From: Liolophura sinensis
Lineage: Eukaryota; Mollusca; Polyplacophora; Chitonida; Chitonidae
Direction of reading: 5' to 3'
Length of the DNA stretch: 64,000 nt
NCBI RefSeq assembly: GCF_032854445.1
Contig: NC_088305.1
Coordinates: 13,459,606 to 13,523,605 of the forward strand
Of this stretch, positions 1-12,730 are shown piece by piece. The notes beneath the pieces were generated by a model, which was not told the DNA's origin, ran no database searches, and worked only from the letters and a program-made list of their open reading frames with translations. Position 1 is the stretch's first letter. Each line of letters starts with the position of its first letter. The position numbers and the translations under genes are program-made.

Positions 1-1210
1 AGATCTCGTGTTAAAGAAACCGGTGTTTAATTCCATTTTCTCTTGGCATGAGATATGATGGCTATTCACACACATCCATGTCGCGGCTGTTTCGGTTTCA
101 TCTATTCCCACGCTTTTCTAGTTTCTCTGTGTTTAAACCGGAACAGCTTAACCTCACTGGTGAAGTCTCTCCATGTATCCTCACCATAGTGTACGGGTCC
201 TCGATACAGCGGCGTGGGATAGGCCAGCGTGTCTCTGAAAGCTTTACAACAGCACGAGTGGCCATAAGAAAGCCTTCGAGTCAGGCAATCACTTTTAATT
301 TTCTTTGGCACACTCCTTCCGTGGCTACTCAAGCTTATGCCGAAGAAAATGTCAGTGGACACAAGACGGCAGCCTGTCTCCGCTTGGAATGTTCTTTCAA
401 AGCGTGGGTGGCTGCAAATAATCGTACGTATCTTTGCCAAAGACAAATTCTTCTCATTTACCAGAGTAGGTGGTAATATTCTTTCCTGTATCCTTGTCTG
501 CAATATCTATTCTCTGTATCAGCCCTTCCTGAAAGACCACTCTTCCCTAAAGTTGTGTGGCTTAACCTCCGAACCGTGATCAGTCTGCAGTTCTCGGAAG
601 TGGCTTTGTAGCGGCCAGCCCGCGTGGCTTACTCTTCAGAACCTGTACACAACTATATTTTTATGTTATTTTGACGTGACCGCAAACGTTTGATTGCAGT
701 CTGTTCCCCTCTGGCTCACTGGTCAAAACACGGAACGTAATCCGCGGCTCACCAACTTCATCCCCTCTCCCTCAAACCATTTGTTTTTATGTCCCCTCTC
801 AGATACTACTTGTCGTGCATCCACCACCTCCGCGTCGATTTATAACACATAGAATTGTTCTGTCCAGTGGTATGGACAATAGTGGAAAGATATTGACATG
901 ATCGACATTCGATGGCTGCTTTGAGCTTTGAGCTAAACCAGGTATACGGGCTTACATTTCATTCCAGATTTATGGTGTACTGGAGAATTTAGCATTACTA
1001 CGACTGCTGTTATGTTTATGAGTGAACCAGGGGAAGGCCATCTCCCTTAGCTGGGTATTTACCAACGTCTCTACTTCTTGCAATCCATTCAGATTGGGAT
1101 TCGAGCCTTCGACCACAATGGAGCCGACGAAAATAGCGCTAAAGTCGAAGAAGATTGCCATTTTCCCCTGGAGTATATGTAAAACCGCACACTTTTCCCC
1201 TTATACGTTT
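1..1210. other. No recognisable gene
   Basis: Frames are open on + (48-476) and - (102-503) across the same bases, and neither gives a protein I recognise. Mutual overlap of this kind is typical of chance open frames. No repeat was identified. An upstream exon or UTR of an unseen gene cannot be excluded. Confidence 0.4.
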
Positions 1211-1360
1211 TACACTTTTTAAACATTGATATGAACACTTGGAATAAAAGCGAATTGCTAATTGACAAGAGGCCGTATTTAACGCTTTGTCACGCAATTA
1301 TCACGCTGTCGTCACTGCTTTAGTCTCACTCTCCATGTCGTTTGTATTACTTTATTTTAC
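1211..1360 (+). repeat. Family E interspersed repeat, 3' half
   Basis: It shares the order of blocks seen in the longer E copies: a gaaca-ttggaataaaa block, then TTGACAAGAGGCCGTATTT, then CACGCTGTCGTCACTGCT and CTCACTCTCCATG. The 5' half with the GTGACGTCTA block is absent or too diverged to see. Confidence 0.65.
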
Positions 1361-2360
1361 ATAAACTAATTAGAATTAGTGCAGATAAAGGGATTGTTTT
1401 AGAAAAATACTCCTGTATTACTCTAATGTATGAATGTCCCTACACTAAAAAAACTGATCTGTTAATTTTAACGCAAAGTCTGTTGTATGGGTGATACAAG
1501 CAAATATTCTATTATTATAACGTAATATTGTGTCATACGCAACATTATATCCTGTTATTCTAATAGTCTTTATTTGGAATTAATAAAATACGTATGTTAT
1601 AGTTAACAGAGCAATCTATTGCAATATCAGAATACATTCTAGTATCACTCAGACAATAAACTTTCGGCTAAAATTAACAGATTAATTTTTTGAGTGTAAT
1701 TTAGGGCGTCGCCAGAGCGCCTTTAACCATCACATAGACTAACTAATCACGAGAGACGTACACAATCAATGGGAGACTACATTCTGTAAGATTCCCTCGC
1801 TTTATCTGGGGATTACGTTTGAAACACAATCTTGAATAAACATGGATCCATGTTAACAAGGTAATAGCCAGACAAACAGGGATCTGACGTAATACATCTG
1901 GTGTGTGTAATATTATGGAACACCCAGACATAGGCATGATTCATGTTAGGGCTGAATCAAAGATTGAGTCATTGGCTGATAGGTATTTGTGTCTGTGTTA
2001 ATCCGACTTGTCATCAAAACGAATTACAGCACTTTCCCTGACTGAGCGGTCAAATGACTGTTTCATCTCAGAGCACTATGTATACGCAGAATCGAGTCCC
2101 GTGATCGAAGCTACGCTTGCCCTCCTCCGGAATTTTGTCTGATCCGCCAGCAGGGCTTCTTTCATCCATACATTTGATTGTTGTCATTAAGGTGAAATAT
2201 CCCCGAGCGGTTATAAACCCTGATTATATAGATACGAGGAATTGACTGATAACATTTTCTTGAACTTGACAAACTTAAAGATCTCTTTATTTCACTAAAG
2301 CAAGATTATAATCATTGATGTTCATAACAGTTTTGAAAGGGGGCATAATATTAATATATT
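1361..2360. other. AT-rich spacer, nothing recognised
   Basis: AT-rich sequence with only short open frames. I see no gene, RNA gene or identifiable repeat. Confidence 0.4.
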
Positions 2361-2580
2361 GATTTATTTACTTGATTGGTGTTTCACGCCGCAAAAAAGA
2401 ATATTTCACTTATAATACGGCGGCCAGCATTGTGAGGTTCAAGAAAACCGGGCACAGCCCAAGGGAAACCTACGAACATCCACAAGTTGTTGGCAAACCT
2501 TCCGATGTACGGCCGGAGGGGAAGCCAGTATGAGGTGGACTTCTAAATGTGTGCCGCTAACAAGTTGTCCACGGAGGCCC
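2361..2580 (-). mobile_element. SINE family A (Meta-type tRNA SINE), near full length, diverged
   Basis: Reading on the minus strand, it opens with GGGCCTCCGTGG at the right edge. It carries the GGCCGTAC, GGAAGG and TTTGCCAAC blocks and ends with a CACCAATCAAGTAAATAAATC tail at the left edge. Several small deletions mark it as an old copy. No clear target-site duplication was found. Confidence 0.8.
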
Positions 2581-4579
2581 TGATATTAACATAACTTCGT
2601 CGATCAAGGTATTGTACGTGAATTCCACCTCGCCTGTAAATTCTTTTAGGTAAATTGCTCGGGAAACACTCATCGGAAGCCTACATATTTGCACGTCAGG
2701 CCGGCGTTTGACAAATTCTCCGACGAAAGACCGCTGCTGGTCCAGCCAGTGTTGGATCCGAACTCGCCACCTATTTGGTGAAAGGCCGTTTTTTTTTTTC
2801 GTCGACTATTGATGTTTTAACAGAGGCCACTGAGACGCTGATTGCCCCAGAATAACATGAATGTATTTGTAAACTAAATTAGCTACAAGTTTCCACTCTA
2901 GCTTGATTTGCATTTACTGATAGTTCAAACGATGTGAAGAAATTCTTAGGTTAGAGGTCCCACGTTTGTCGGGGTAAACGATTCTAACCGCTTTCCATTA
3001 CGTTACTGGATAAAACCTCTTTTTAACAAGAACTTTTTTCCGCTTTCCCCCCTAAATGTTTCACCCAAATAGATTAACGTAAACCTCTGGGATTAAACAG
3101 TCATTTTGCCTGCCAACACGAACTGGTTCAATTGGAAAACCGCCCACGCACAATTTTCCAAGAAATGTAGGAGTTTCCTCAAATGACTCAAATCGTCACT
3201 TCTAACTACACCATTGGCTTTGAAGCGAGCTTTTGCCTTTAGACTCGTCACGACTTGACGGGTCCGCCATTGTAGGCTTAGTCTTAGATAAAGACAGAGG
3301 AGACGTAAAAAGAGCGGGTATAGATGGGCGAGGGCGGAATGTATAAATAACAGAACGGTCCAGGGTATTACACAGTCAGCATCTGAAGGTCAACTCGTTC
3401 CACAGTAATTTCCGATTCAATAAGCCTCTGTTCCCTTCTATCGGACACCGGACACCATTCAACCCCCCGTATTCCATTTGTTTTATTGATAATCTTTAAA
3501 TGGCGACCTGACGAAAAAAGGATCGAATTAAAATGAGAGCACTTCGGTAAATTTAAGCCAAATTGAAAAGCCTGGAGCAGTTGGAAATACCTTCTCTTCG
3601 CAACTGGTTCTGAACGGTTGTTCGCAGCGGTCGATTTGCAGAAACGGAACTGGTTCACTCAGAAAGTTTCAGCTGCAACACTTTAACGCTGTTAAGAGTA
3701 ACTTTATATTCAACGGCGTAAATGCCTGCTGTATCGACAATTTCGATTCCAGATTTGCCGTCCAAATACTAGTTAAACATGTCACATACTTGTACTACCG
3801 ATTTAAGATCTCGGAATAAAACTGACCAGGATATGTATGCATGAATGTTGAAATAATTCTTTTTTTTCAAACAGACAAACGCACTAGGGCTATTATTATC
3901 ACGCAAAGTGAAACCATTCTGTCCATCTGTATACAGTAGTTGACAATGAGTTACATAATATTGACTTTCTCTTTAACCTGGATATACACAATTACTTCAA
4001 ACAATAATCAATAGATGCTACTATATAGACACAATAATGATGGTCCCACGGATGAACATTAGTTTCAAAAAAATTGTAGTTTCTTAGAAAAAATGTCCAA
4101 AAAGTAAATCCTTTGGCTACAGGAGCTAGAGGCAAAGAACTTTCATTTAAGATTAAATCTCAGTTTCATTTGAGAGTTTTCCTTCGTTCCAAAAGAATTC
4201 CGTTCCCATGTAGCACTGTTTATTATGCTATCCTGCAGGTTAGTTATAAGCCAACAAACACGACACTTCCTTAGCCCTTCTGTTTTCTAACTGGATCTCC
4301 AAGCACGTGCGCTGATACTGCTTTTCTTGGAAAGGTCAAACCTTAATACCAGACAAGATCGTAGCCGGAATTCACAAAAGATTCTAAGACCGGCCCTCAC
4401 TTCCCAAAATACGGAAGCAGTAATTAGATTTGGCCGACATTGGATTAGCAGAGTGTATAGAGTTGCTTTCTTCAGTTTGCGACTAGTCGGTGTTTGGACC
4501 GGCGATAATATCTTTTTTTTTCTCCTGTAAGTGGACATACGTACTTGACAGATGCTTTAATATCTAGGCATTGTTATTG
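2581..4579. other. No recognisable gene
   Basis: Open frames here are short or start only at non-ATG codons, for example the minus-strand frame at 3368-3658. A TATA-like GTATAAATAA at about 3340-3349 has no supporting gene. Nothing else was recognised. Confidence 0.4.
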
Positions 4580-4840
4580 TATGTTAAATGTGATGACAAC
4601 ACAGCAATTTGAGTAATTTTAGACCAGTGACGTCTAGTACATTGCAAATAACATCAACGCATTTTCGTTTATCTAATTCTGCGTGGAACATGGTGCCAAA
4701 GAGCGTGTGGTTAGTTACTATTTAAGCATTTACATGAAAAGTTGGATCTAAGTTAAATTAACAGGAAGCCGCTTTTCACCTGTAATATGCCGTCACATTG
4801 TCGTCTGTGCTCTGGTTTCACTCTCTGTGTTGTTACGCAT
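4580..4840 (+). repeat. Family E interspersed repeat, near full length
   Basis: Blocks in order: ATGTTAAATGTGATGACAAC, TTTGAGTAATTTTAGACCAG, GTGACGTCTAGTA, GCGTGTGG, ACTATTTAAGCATTTACATG, and TCACATTGTCGTCTGTGCTC. The same order occurs in the copies at 50364 and 56109, so this is a true dispersed repeat and not local similarity. No coding capacity is seen. Confidence 0.8.
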
Positions 4841-6149
4841 GAAAATATACATAGGTGTTTTATATCAAATTAAGTCACGATTTTTTCAACTCGGCTAAAT
4901 ATTCTCGTGGGAAATCTGCAAGTTTCGCCGCCAGGTGCCTCAACCGAGTGAAATATTCATTGTTTTTCTGTTAGACAGACAAATAAAAGACTCGTTTTTA
5001 TTTCTATTCCGGGTTTTTCCTCTTACAAGAGTAAAATATACTCTAGTAAGGTACTTGGGCCTGTTGACTTTGCCTTACCCTGCTGAACTATGATTGGTTT
5101 AACTATGTATGATAACTGTCTGACATTTGTCCAACGAAGATTTATCGTTACAAAGTAAATGTAGGTTTATTTCGACTTGTTCGGTCACATTTCGCTCAGG
5201 GCACAGATTTTGTCTCTGTTTTGATAGATAAATAAATAACAAGTATGCCACATTTCAGTACGAAATTACCTTTCGATCAGAGGGCTTTTGGAAAATGTTT
5301 GCCAGTTTGTATCGGGATAGATGGTACTATCACGTTTCTCGGTCAGATAGAAAATTTCGTCTTGTACGTATTTCCGTAAGTCAGCTACATCAAATACTTC
5401 TGGACTGAAATAACTAGTAAACCAACTTCAGTGCGCCCGTGAGGAGAGGTTCGAAAATGACTTGAAAATTGGCACATATTAAGGGTTATGGCACAGCATC
5501 ATTTTGATAGAATCTCTAACGGAACTCTTTCTGGTTGTGGAGCAGCCAATGATCTATGATCAGGTAGTTATAACTGTGATTAACAGGAAGTCATCGGAAT
5601 ACAATAGCCGATGGCGAGCTAAAAACAGCATGGCTTCCCCTCCAGGCACATCCTTAACCCCTGAGTGGAGATTGCAGCCCACAAGACTATTACACCGTTC
5701 ATACTAACATGATCAAGGTAGCCATTTGCCGTGTGTCCAAGAACAAGGCATAAGTCTTAAAGGTTAACAGTAATGGTGGGCATAATAATGGACGAGGTTA
5801 CTAATCACGGTCATTAATTTTGTGGTGCTAATCCATGAAAGGCCGATGGAAGCTAGTGTAATGTCGCTATGAGAATGTGCATTTATGAGAACGGTATTAG
5901 ACAAGCTTCCCTAACTGCGTCATTGTCACAAATATAAATGAAAGCGTCAAAGCTGACATTTAACAACCAAAAATGGGACATGAAAGTTTTGATTTTCTAA
6001 GCCAATTCCCAAACCAAACAACACAAACCACGAAAGAAATAAGGAAACGTATAAATCTAAAAAGACATTCAAAACAGACATTGTTATACTAGCCGTCCAA
6101 CCAAAAATGGACGTTCCAGCTCAATAATCGCAAAAGTAATATACCCACT
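4841..6149. other. No recognisable gene
   Basis: Only short unrecognised open frames, such as + 5504-5707. I identified no repeats. Confidence 0.4.
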
Positions 6150-6172
6150 GGCGGGGGGTGGGGGGTGGGGGG
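6150..6172 (+). repeat. G-rich tract with three G6 runs
   Basis: Three runs of six G separated by single T residues, next to a further GG. Such a tract can in principle fold as a G-quadruplex on the + strand. The surrounding 6173-7216 shows no recognised gene. Confidence 0.8.
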
Positions 6173-7216
6173 CAAAATGTGCCCTTCAATCGAGTTAACA
6201 CCCTAGGTATGGTTGAATTCCCGACTGGAGAGACACCTGGTTATACGGTATTCAGGATGGCGCCTGAAGGTCATTTTATGTGATCTTTATTGTAATTTAA
6301 TTAGATATGTCATGCTTAGTCATACGACAAACACTGATAGGTCTTTCTGCGCAAGACATGGTGTTTGTCACTTACTTGCCAAAAGCCGCTGGTTTATTCA
6401 GGTTTCATCTGTCCAAGAATCGGAGTATCGTCTTTTGAATAAGTGGGTCAGCATGGTGTTAAACCAAAATGAAGTAAATAAAAAAATTCTTAAATAAACA
6501 TTTCTTGACAATGCAGGCATTGCCGTATCAAGCATTTCTCGGGAACTACAATTTCTTGTGGTACAGACATTCATATATATCAAAGAATATTCAAGAGATA
6601 GGAGTGTCCTGTGAACACAGACAGTTGTATACCATATACAATAGGTCATGAATGTCAGGACAGACATTCAGACGTGTATACATGTTAACTGTCGAAATGG
6701 ACATTCCTGTTTATTCCAGACATTTGTGTATCACTAGCCGCTCCGGAAATGGACTTATTTCGTAAATTGAACTAAACAAGTTCCATAAAGATCCTAAACA
6801 TGAAAAAAGTAAACATTTTGGCTATTATGCGACCAGGGTGTTCTGTTTTCAGTTATCTTGTTTCTCAGTGTATGAAAAGGATTTTGCAACTCAGCAAGAT
6901 CTAGTGCAACATTTGTACACAAACAATGAACCGTTAAATCGAACAGTTCCGGTTGCTAATTTTGCAGGGTCTCTGGTGCTCTCTGTCACGGTTGTAACTA
7001 ATCCGGCTATAGGGGATGTATAAGTATTCATGCATTTTTTTACATCAACATGATGGTTTATAAACAATATTGCTATTAAATCGCTACTGATTTACCTGTA
7101 TAATGTATTCGAGCTGTAAATTTTTCACGGACTACGCAATTTTGAAATTTAAGTGGATGGATCCAACACATTCGATGTCCCACCACTCTTTCGCTCCATT
7201 CCCGGTAAAAGCAATT

Positions 7217-7234
7217 GTGACGTCATGACGTCAC
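7217..7234. promoter_or_regulatory. Tandem CRE octamers in an 18-bp perfect palindrome
   Basis: GTGACGTCATGACGTCAC contains two abutting perfect TGACGTCA octamers, the consensus site for CREB/ATF-type bZIP factors. The match is exact. Whether it is used is unknown, since no gene is recognised nearby. Confidence 0.6.
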
Positions 7235-9658
7235 AGAAAGATTGAACATTTTACACCAATGTGTGGGACATCCTTGACCTATTTGCAATAATAGTGCTTA
7301 TGATTGGTCAACTGCGTTTTCTTCATTGACTGTGCGGAAAGGCTTATTAGATGCCATGCCTAGAATAACGACTTTCCTTGCATCAATGAAAACTGTTCAC
7401 TGCTTCTCCATTAAATGATCCCAGCAGTATTTACTGTTTATATGTTATTTCTTGCATATTCCATCGAGAACTAGTGTTTTTAGTTGTTCCGGAAATGGAT
7501 CGGGCAATGATCGACTACGCCTCTTCATGGTTTACGAGTGGTATACGAATGCCGGACTTGATGCTAAGTTCTGGTGTATATTACACCAAATAAATATACC
7601 GATTAAATCTTTGGATGACATGAACAGGCTATTTTTTCTTCATCAAAGTATCAAGGATACCAAGGTCATTTCCTTTTTAAGACGGTAATGTTTCTGAAAG
7701 CCATATAACACACCCAATCTTACTGAAACTGTAAATTTTGTGCTAATATTTTTTCTATTTACAAATTTTTATAAAAAAATATAATATATAATATATAATC
7801 TTATTGGAAGGTATTAATGTGTGATTCACCTTAAGTTTTGCAAACTAGTTTTTATTCCTACATTATTGAATGATGAGTTGGCGATTTTAGAGGCTTCATC
7901 CACGTTTAAATCATACACGAATAGTCTCTACCGATCGAAATAAGATCGGTAGAAAATAACAACATAAGCTTATATGGACATCAGGTCACAAGCTGTGACG
8001 CATATAAAAAGAGCAAAACAAAATGGATAGCCCACAACAAAATAGATAGTCTCTCATTTCGAAAAATACAGTCATTACGAAAGGACTGACGAAACACCAT
8101 GACAAACTTCCAAAGTGTGCTCTGCTGACTTTCTGTCTAACTGCTTCCCTGTTCCTTTCCTTTGTTGACACTTTCCTTTAGTTCGTGAATTTAGACGTCG
8201 TGTATATGACACATGAATATGCATGCTTCAAAGGGGCTTCATTTTCTTTTGACGTTGCTACAATACGAAAACCAATTAGTCTCTTTTTCTAACTTATTTA
8301 AAAACGTTATCGTTTGTGCTTGGAATATTCCAGACATTACTTTTGTGTCACATATTATACAAGGATGGCTTCGCTTCCAAACACTAAATCGAATGTTGGT
8401 ACGAGTGACCAGTTGTTTACTTTGTTAACCTGATTTAAATATTCATCCCATGGATAACGATTTCTGAACTTGTAAAACTGTAAGCCGTGTTGGCCTAACC
8501 GATAACTGCAAAGGAAACAAAAACGTGCGTCCATTGACACAGCAGTTCAGTTAGGAAAGCAGAAACATATATCTGAGGGAGTTAGTAATCCGTGTTTCCA
8601 GCAGAGAAGGTTGTTGTGCGCTTGTAACGTCAAAGGGGTTAAGTAAATACGATTCGTCCTCCCACACGTTTGATTGAAGTATAGAGAAATGGGGTTAGTT
8701 AGTCGGCGGGTTCGGCCGAGTCCGCGTCCTCTACAGATTACAGCCTGATCCAGTGTTTGCCACCGCGTTACGTTTCCACGAAATGATCGCTTATATCAAT
8801 GGCGGGGTTGGTCACCAATAGGTGATATGTTTGGAGACACTTACGCAGGATAGATTTCACCTGGGACGCCGTCACGCCTTCCGCCGATCGCCTTTCTGTT
8901 TTCATTTAGTCCCAGAGGTCTTGTAATCCGTGTTTGACTAGCACTAATGGCGTGCAACGCATTTATTGATTTCATGTAAGGTATTATTATGACAAATCTG
9001 GGTTCGAGTGAACGAGATATCCAATTGAACGCAATGCCGTTGTCCAGCTAATACCGACGAGTTTCGAGGTGAGCATGGCAAGCTCTTCTCCCATTTCCCT
9101 TTGCCTGTGTTTCCAGCAAATGCTCGCACCTGAGGGGAACTTTTGTAATCCGTTTAGGAGCGAGGAAGGACGCAATCTCAACTTCTTCTCGCCACTAGGT
9201 CCTGTGTGGGTGAGGTTTCAAAAGATCGATACATAAATCCTGGTCATTCTTTGTTCTGTATTCGCCCCCGGTTTCATGATGCAGGTGGTAAGCCCATCCA
9301 TTTTCCCAAACACTTTTCTATCACAATGACCGTCATATAATCCTGTCAGGATGTCTTAGGTTGTAACTAATACTGATAAACTACAGTATGGCCGGGTAAA
9401 TGTTACTTTGAATAAGTTTCACATCTGTGCACGATTTGTGGGGCCAGGTGTTTCCAGGTTTTCAAGCGACAGCGATGGTAATGTGATAATCAGTATGTTG
9501 GCAGTGGATTTCTCCATTTTAAGTGGAGAAATACAACCCCATTTTTTCAGGCAGGGTTTTTATTCCACACACATCCTTTACCTTTTTTCCTTTTCTGTCC
9601 AGAAACTCGGAGTGCATATGAATGAAAGTGTGAATAATTTATGACATGTATGGCGCAA
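7235..9658. other. No recognisable gene
   Basis: Several open frames of 60-80 codons give no recognised protein. A short hairpin with a 9-bp stem (CTACCGATC/GATCGGTAG, loop of 7) is at about 7928-7952. The phrase TTGTAATCCG recurs near 8913 and 9144 without a clear repeat unit. Confidence 0.4.
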
Positions 9659-9916
9659 TCATAGACAAGACTTTTTTGATTGGTGTTTTACACGTACTCA
9701 AGAATATTTCACTTATACGACGGCGGCCAGCATTATGGTGGGTGGAAAACGACCATCCGCAGGTTGCTGGCAGACCTTCCCACGTACGGCCGGAGAGGAA
9801 GCCAGCATGAACTGGTCTTGAACTCACAGCTACCTGCTTTGGTGAGAGGCTTCTGGTCACTGCGCTGCGTTAGCGCGCTAACCAGACTGAGCCACGGAGG
9901 CCCCTCATAGACAAGA
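9659..9916 (-). mobile_element. SINE family A, full length with 12-bp target-site duplication
   Basis: The element (9671-9904, minus strand) is flanked by perfect duplications TCATAGACAAGA at 9659-9670 and 9905-9916. It has a tRNA-like head with an A box (TGGCTCAGTCTGGTTAGCG type), a B box region GTGAGTTCAAG, the central CTGCCAGCAACCTGCGGATG block, and the TATAAGTGAAATATTC tail domain. The clean duplication makes it a genuine, fairly recent retroposition. Confidence 0.92.
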
Positions 9917-10044
9917 TGATTGGACGAAGTTATATAGCTTTTAATTTAAAACCCCATAATATGCCGAACCAAACAAAATTACAATAGAGTAAATAAATTA
10001 GTGAAAGATTATGCCTATACCACTTTTCTCAAAAAGTCATAAGA

Positions 10045-11270
10045 AGCGATTCCATTACGAGTTACAAAACTGTCATCTCTGCCTTGGTTAAACGAAAACT
10101 TTTGTGCTTATGTGTGATTAAAATGCGAATTACCAAAGTCTCATTTGTGCTTTGGTTAACCGATCTTTATCTGTAGATTTTTTGCCTGTGTGAGTTTCAT
10201 AACGAATTACCAAACTGTTATCTGTGTAAGGGTTAACGGATCTTTCGCTATAGCTCATAGTCTTGAATACGATTCTATTTACCGGCCCCGATCGCTCAGT
10301 TGGTAGAGCTCCGGGGACGGTAGATCCAGGTTCAATACCTTGTCGGGCACACCGAAGACCTTAAAAGAGGAAGTTGTAGCTTGGCGTTCACCATTAAGGG
10401 GATAATGTAACGACTGGTTGGCCCGTATCAGTATCTTGGCTCGGGCGGGGCCACTTACTTGCCTTCGGTAAGTCATCTCAGTGAAGCAAAACTAGATAAA
10501 AGAGCGGTGGAAATCCGTCCTGCAACAAGGAGGCACATTACATGCACTTTAAGGATTCCTTCGTCGTCATATGACTGAAAAGTTGTTAAGTACGACGTTA
10601 ATCCCCAAGCACTCACTCACTCACGATTCCATTCCGAATCATGGACCTGTCATCTCTGCTTTTGTTAAACGATTTTTGTTATATCTTTTAGCTTGTGTGC
10701 GATTTTATAATGAATCGCCGAACAGTCATCTCTGCTTTGGTTAAACGATCTTTAGTTATATCTTTTACCTTGCGTGCGATTTTATAACGAATCGCCGAAC
10801 AGTCACCTCTGCTTTGGTTAAACGATAATTAGTTATAGCTTTTAGGTTGTGTGCGATTCCATTACGAACTACCAAATTGTCATTTCTAATTTGGTCAAAC
10901 GATCTTTAGCTATAGCTTTTAGGTTCTGTGCGATTTCGTGTCGAAGTATCAAACTGTCATTTCTGCTCTGGCTAAACGATATTTAATTTTTTTGCTTGTG
11001 TGCGATTCCATTACGAATTGTCAAACTGTCATTTCTAATTTCGTTAAACGATCTTTAGCTATAGCTTTTATGTTTGTGTGTGATTCAATTACGAAGTACC
11101 AAACCGATATCTTTGCTTTGGTTTGTCGAAAGCTTTTGGGCTTGTGTGCGGTTAAAATACGAATCACCAGTCATATGTGTGCGTTAAAACAGTTAAGCTG
11201 TAGTTTGTTTAGTTATGTGCGATTCCAGAACCAACTACGATACTGTCTTATAATCTTCGGTTTATTTGTT
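10045..11270 (+). repeat. 77-bp tandem array split by a SINE
   Basis: Units begin GCGATTCCATTACGAA-, pass through CTGTCATCTCTGCTTTGG and TTAAACGATCTTTAG, and end AGCTTTTAGGTTGTGT. Unit starts at 10699, 10776, 10853 and 10930 are exactly 77 apart; later starts (11002, 11080, about 11148, about 11219) are 68-78 apart. About a dozen units are present. The open frame at 10938-11396 is only translation through these units. Confidence 0.88.
10283..10622 (+). mobile_element. SINE family B, full length, inserted in the 77-bp array
   Basis: tRNA-like head with A box CGCTCAGTTGGTAGAGC and B box GGTTCAATACC. Then come the AAAGAGGAAG, GGCGTTCA and AACGACTGGTTGGCCCGTAT blocks, GATAAAAGAGCGGTGGAAAT, and a GTACGACGTTAA-CCCCAAGCACTCACTCAC tail. 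The flanks share ACGATTC-ATT (10269-10279 and 10623-10633), a probable target-site duplication taken from the array unit. Confidence 0.88.
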
Positions 11271-11773
11271 ACCACTTCGTGGTGTATGTTAAATTTATCT
11301 CCTATAGAAACAAATTTAATTGCAGTGCGGGTTACGAACTACGGATGCTGGATTTATATCAGCTTTATTTCGTTAGATTTTGTGCCAAGAACATGAGGAT
11401 GTCGGTAGAAAGGGAGGGATGCTATTTTGCTGTATCAGACCCATCATGAAGGCAGCTCGTTGTAGTCGCACCATACAGCGGCCTTGTATAAGAGTTCACA
11501 AGAGGCCTGGGGTAAAGGTTATACAGGGTGAACAGATATTGGGAAGTTTTCTTATGTTATTTTACACTGTTGCCTGGGCCAGTGATCCAGTAACACACTA
11601 ACCCTAACCCACAGCCCGCGGGCGTGTAGCAGACGGATCGCTGGGGAGGGGAAGCTTCGTAACCGGAACCTCAAATGGTGCCAAAACCACGACACGTTTG
11701 GTGAAGAATGAACAGGAACATTGGATTAGTACATGTATGTAGCTAGCCGTCTGGATGCCCCGATTTAGTGTCG

Positions 11774-11965
11774 ACGTGCGATGGGTTCACATGAGACGTG
11801 TGATGGGTTCACATGACAGACGTGTGATGGGTTCACATGACAGACGTGTGATGGGTTCACATAACAGACGTGTGATGGGTTCACATGACAGACGTATGAT
11901 GGGTTCACATGACAGACGTGTTGGCCTAATGGCTTCACGCTGCGAACGTGTGATGGGTTTACATA
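11774..11965 (+). repeat. 24-bp tandem repeat
   Basis: Five to six near-identical copies of GTGTGATGGGTTCACATGAC plus AGAC, then a diverged unit. The period is divisible by three and the unit lacks stops, so frames stay open on both strands (repeating RRVMGSHD on +). These frames are artefacts of the repeat. Confidence 0.9.
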
Positions 11966-12180
11966 TGGCGGAATGTTCATTTGTAATATCGCTTTTCTGA
12001 CTAAAATCACAACAAGAAAAGCCCATTTACAAGTGACAAGGAATGAATTTGTTGGATTATACCTAATAACCAGAATATACAAAAACTAGCCCAGTTGTGC
12101 ATGAACCAGCACTGCCTGATAGGTAGTACTTTTAGGATAGAATGTACTTTTTTACGTTTTAGAATGTTGTAACACCAGTA

Positions 12181-12346
12181 GGGGGCCTCCGTGGCTTAGT
12201 TTGTTTAGCGCGCTAGCGCAGTGTAATGACCCAAAAGCCTCTCACCAATGCGGTCGCTGTGAGTTCAAATCCAGCTCATGCTGGCTTCCTCTGCGGCCGT
12301 GAGTGGGAAGGTCTGCAGCAACCTCCAGATGGTCGTGGGTTTCATA
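12181..12346 (+). mobile_element. SINE family A, 5' half
   Basis: Head starting GGGGCCTCCGTGGCTTAG, with GCGCGCTAGCGCAG, CTCACCAATGCGGTCGCTG, GTTCAAATCCAGCTCATGCT, and ending in GATGGTCGTGGGTTT. The 3' half is missing at this point. Confidence 0.88.
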
Positions 12347-12509
12347 CGTAATCTACTGCGTATTGTCACCAAGGACCCACAGTCAGTAAGAGTGCTATAG
12401 GCGAAACATTCCTATTACAAGACCGCGGGTTTATACCCGCAGTTCGTGTGTCCTAGCGCATGCGTATAAGCGCGCTAGTTAACTAAGTGTACATATACTT
12501 ATAACTTTT

Positions 12510-12668
12510 CCTCTCCTTGCCGTACGCGGGAAGGTCTTCCGGCAACCTCCGGGTGGCCGTGGTTTTCCCCCGGGCTCTGCCAGGTTTCTTCCCACAACAA
12601 TCCTGGCCGCGGTCGGATATGTGAAATATATTCTTGAGTACGCGTAAAATATCAATCAAATAAATGAA
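12510..12668 (+). mobile_element. SINE family A, 3' half
   Basis: Starts at the CTCTCCTTGCCGTACG block and runs through GGAAGGTCTTCCGGCAACC to the AATCAAATAAATGAA tail. It overlaps the 12181 fragment in content (both carry the GGAAGGTCT-GTCGTGG block), so it is a separate 5'-truncated copy and not the other half of that element. Confidence 0.85.
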
Positions 12669-12730
12669 TATTTATAACTTCCCGTATTAGTGCAATATTT
12701 TTCAGCTTGACCTTTAATCCAGACGAATAC

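Noticed and set aside
48-503. Overlapping long open frames on both strands at the left edge (142 and 133 codons)
   Set aside because: They share the same bases on opposite strands, show no recognisable domain, and have no splice or promoter support.
10938-11396. 152-codon ORF on +
   Set aside because: It is translation through the 77-bp tandem array; the repeated CDSITKYQT-like peptide mirrors the DNA unit.
11755-12082. Repetitive peptide ORFs (RRVMGSHD on +, HVCHVNPS on -)
   Set aside because: Created by a stop-free 24-bp tandem repeat open in several frames on both strands.
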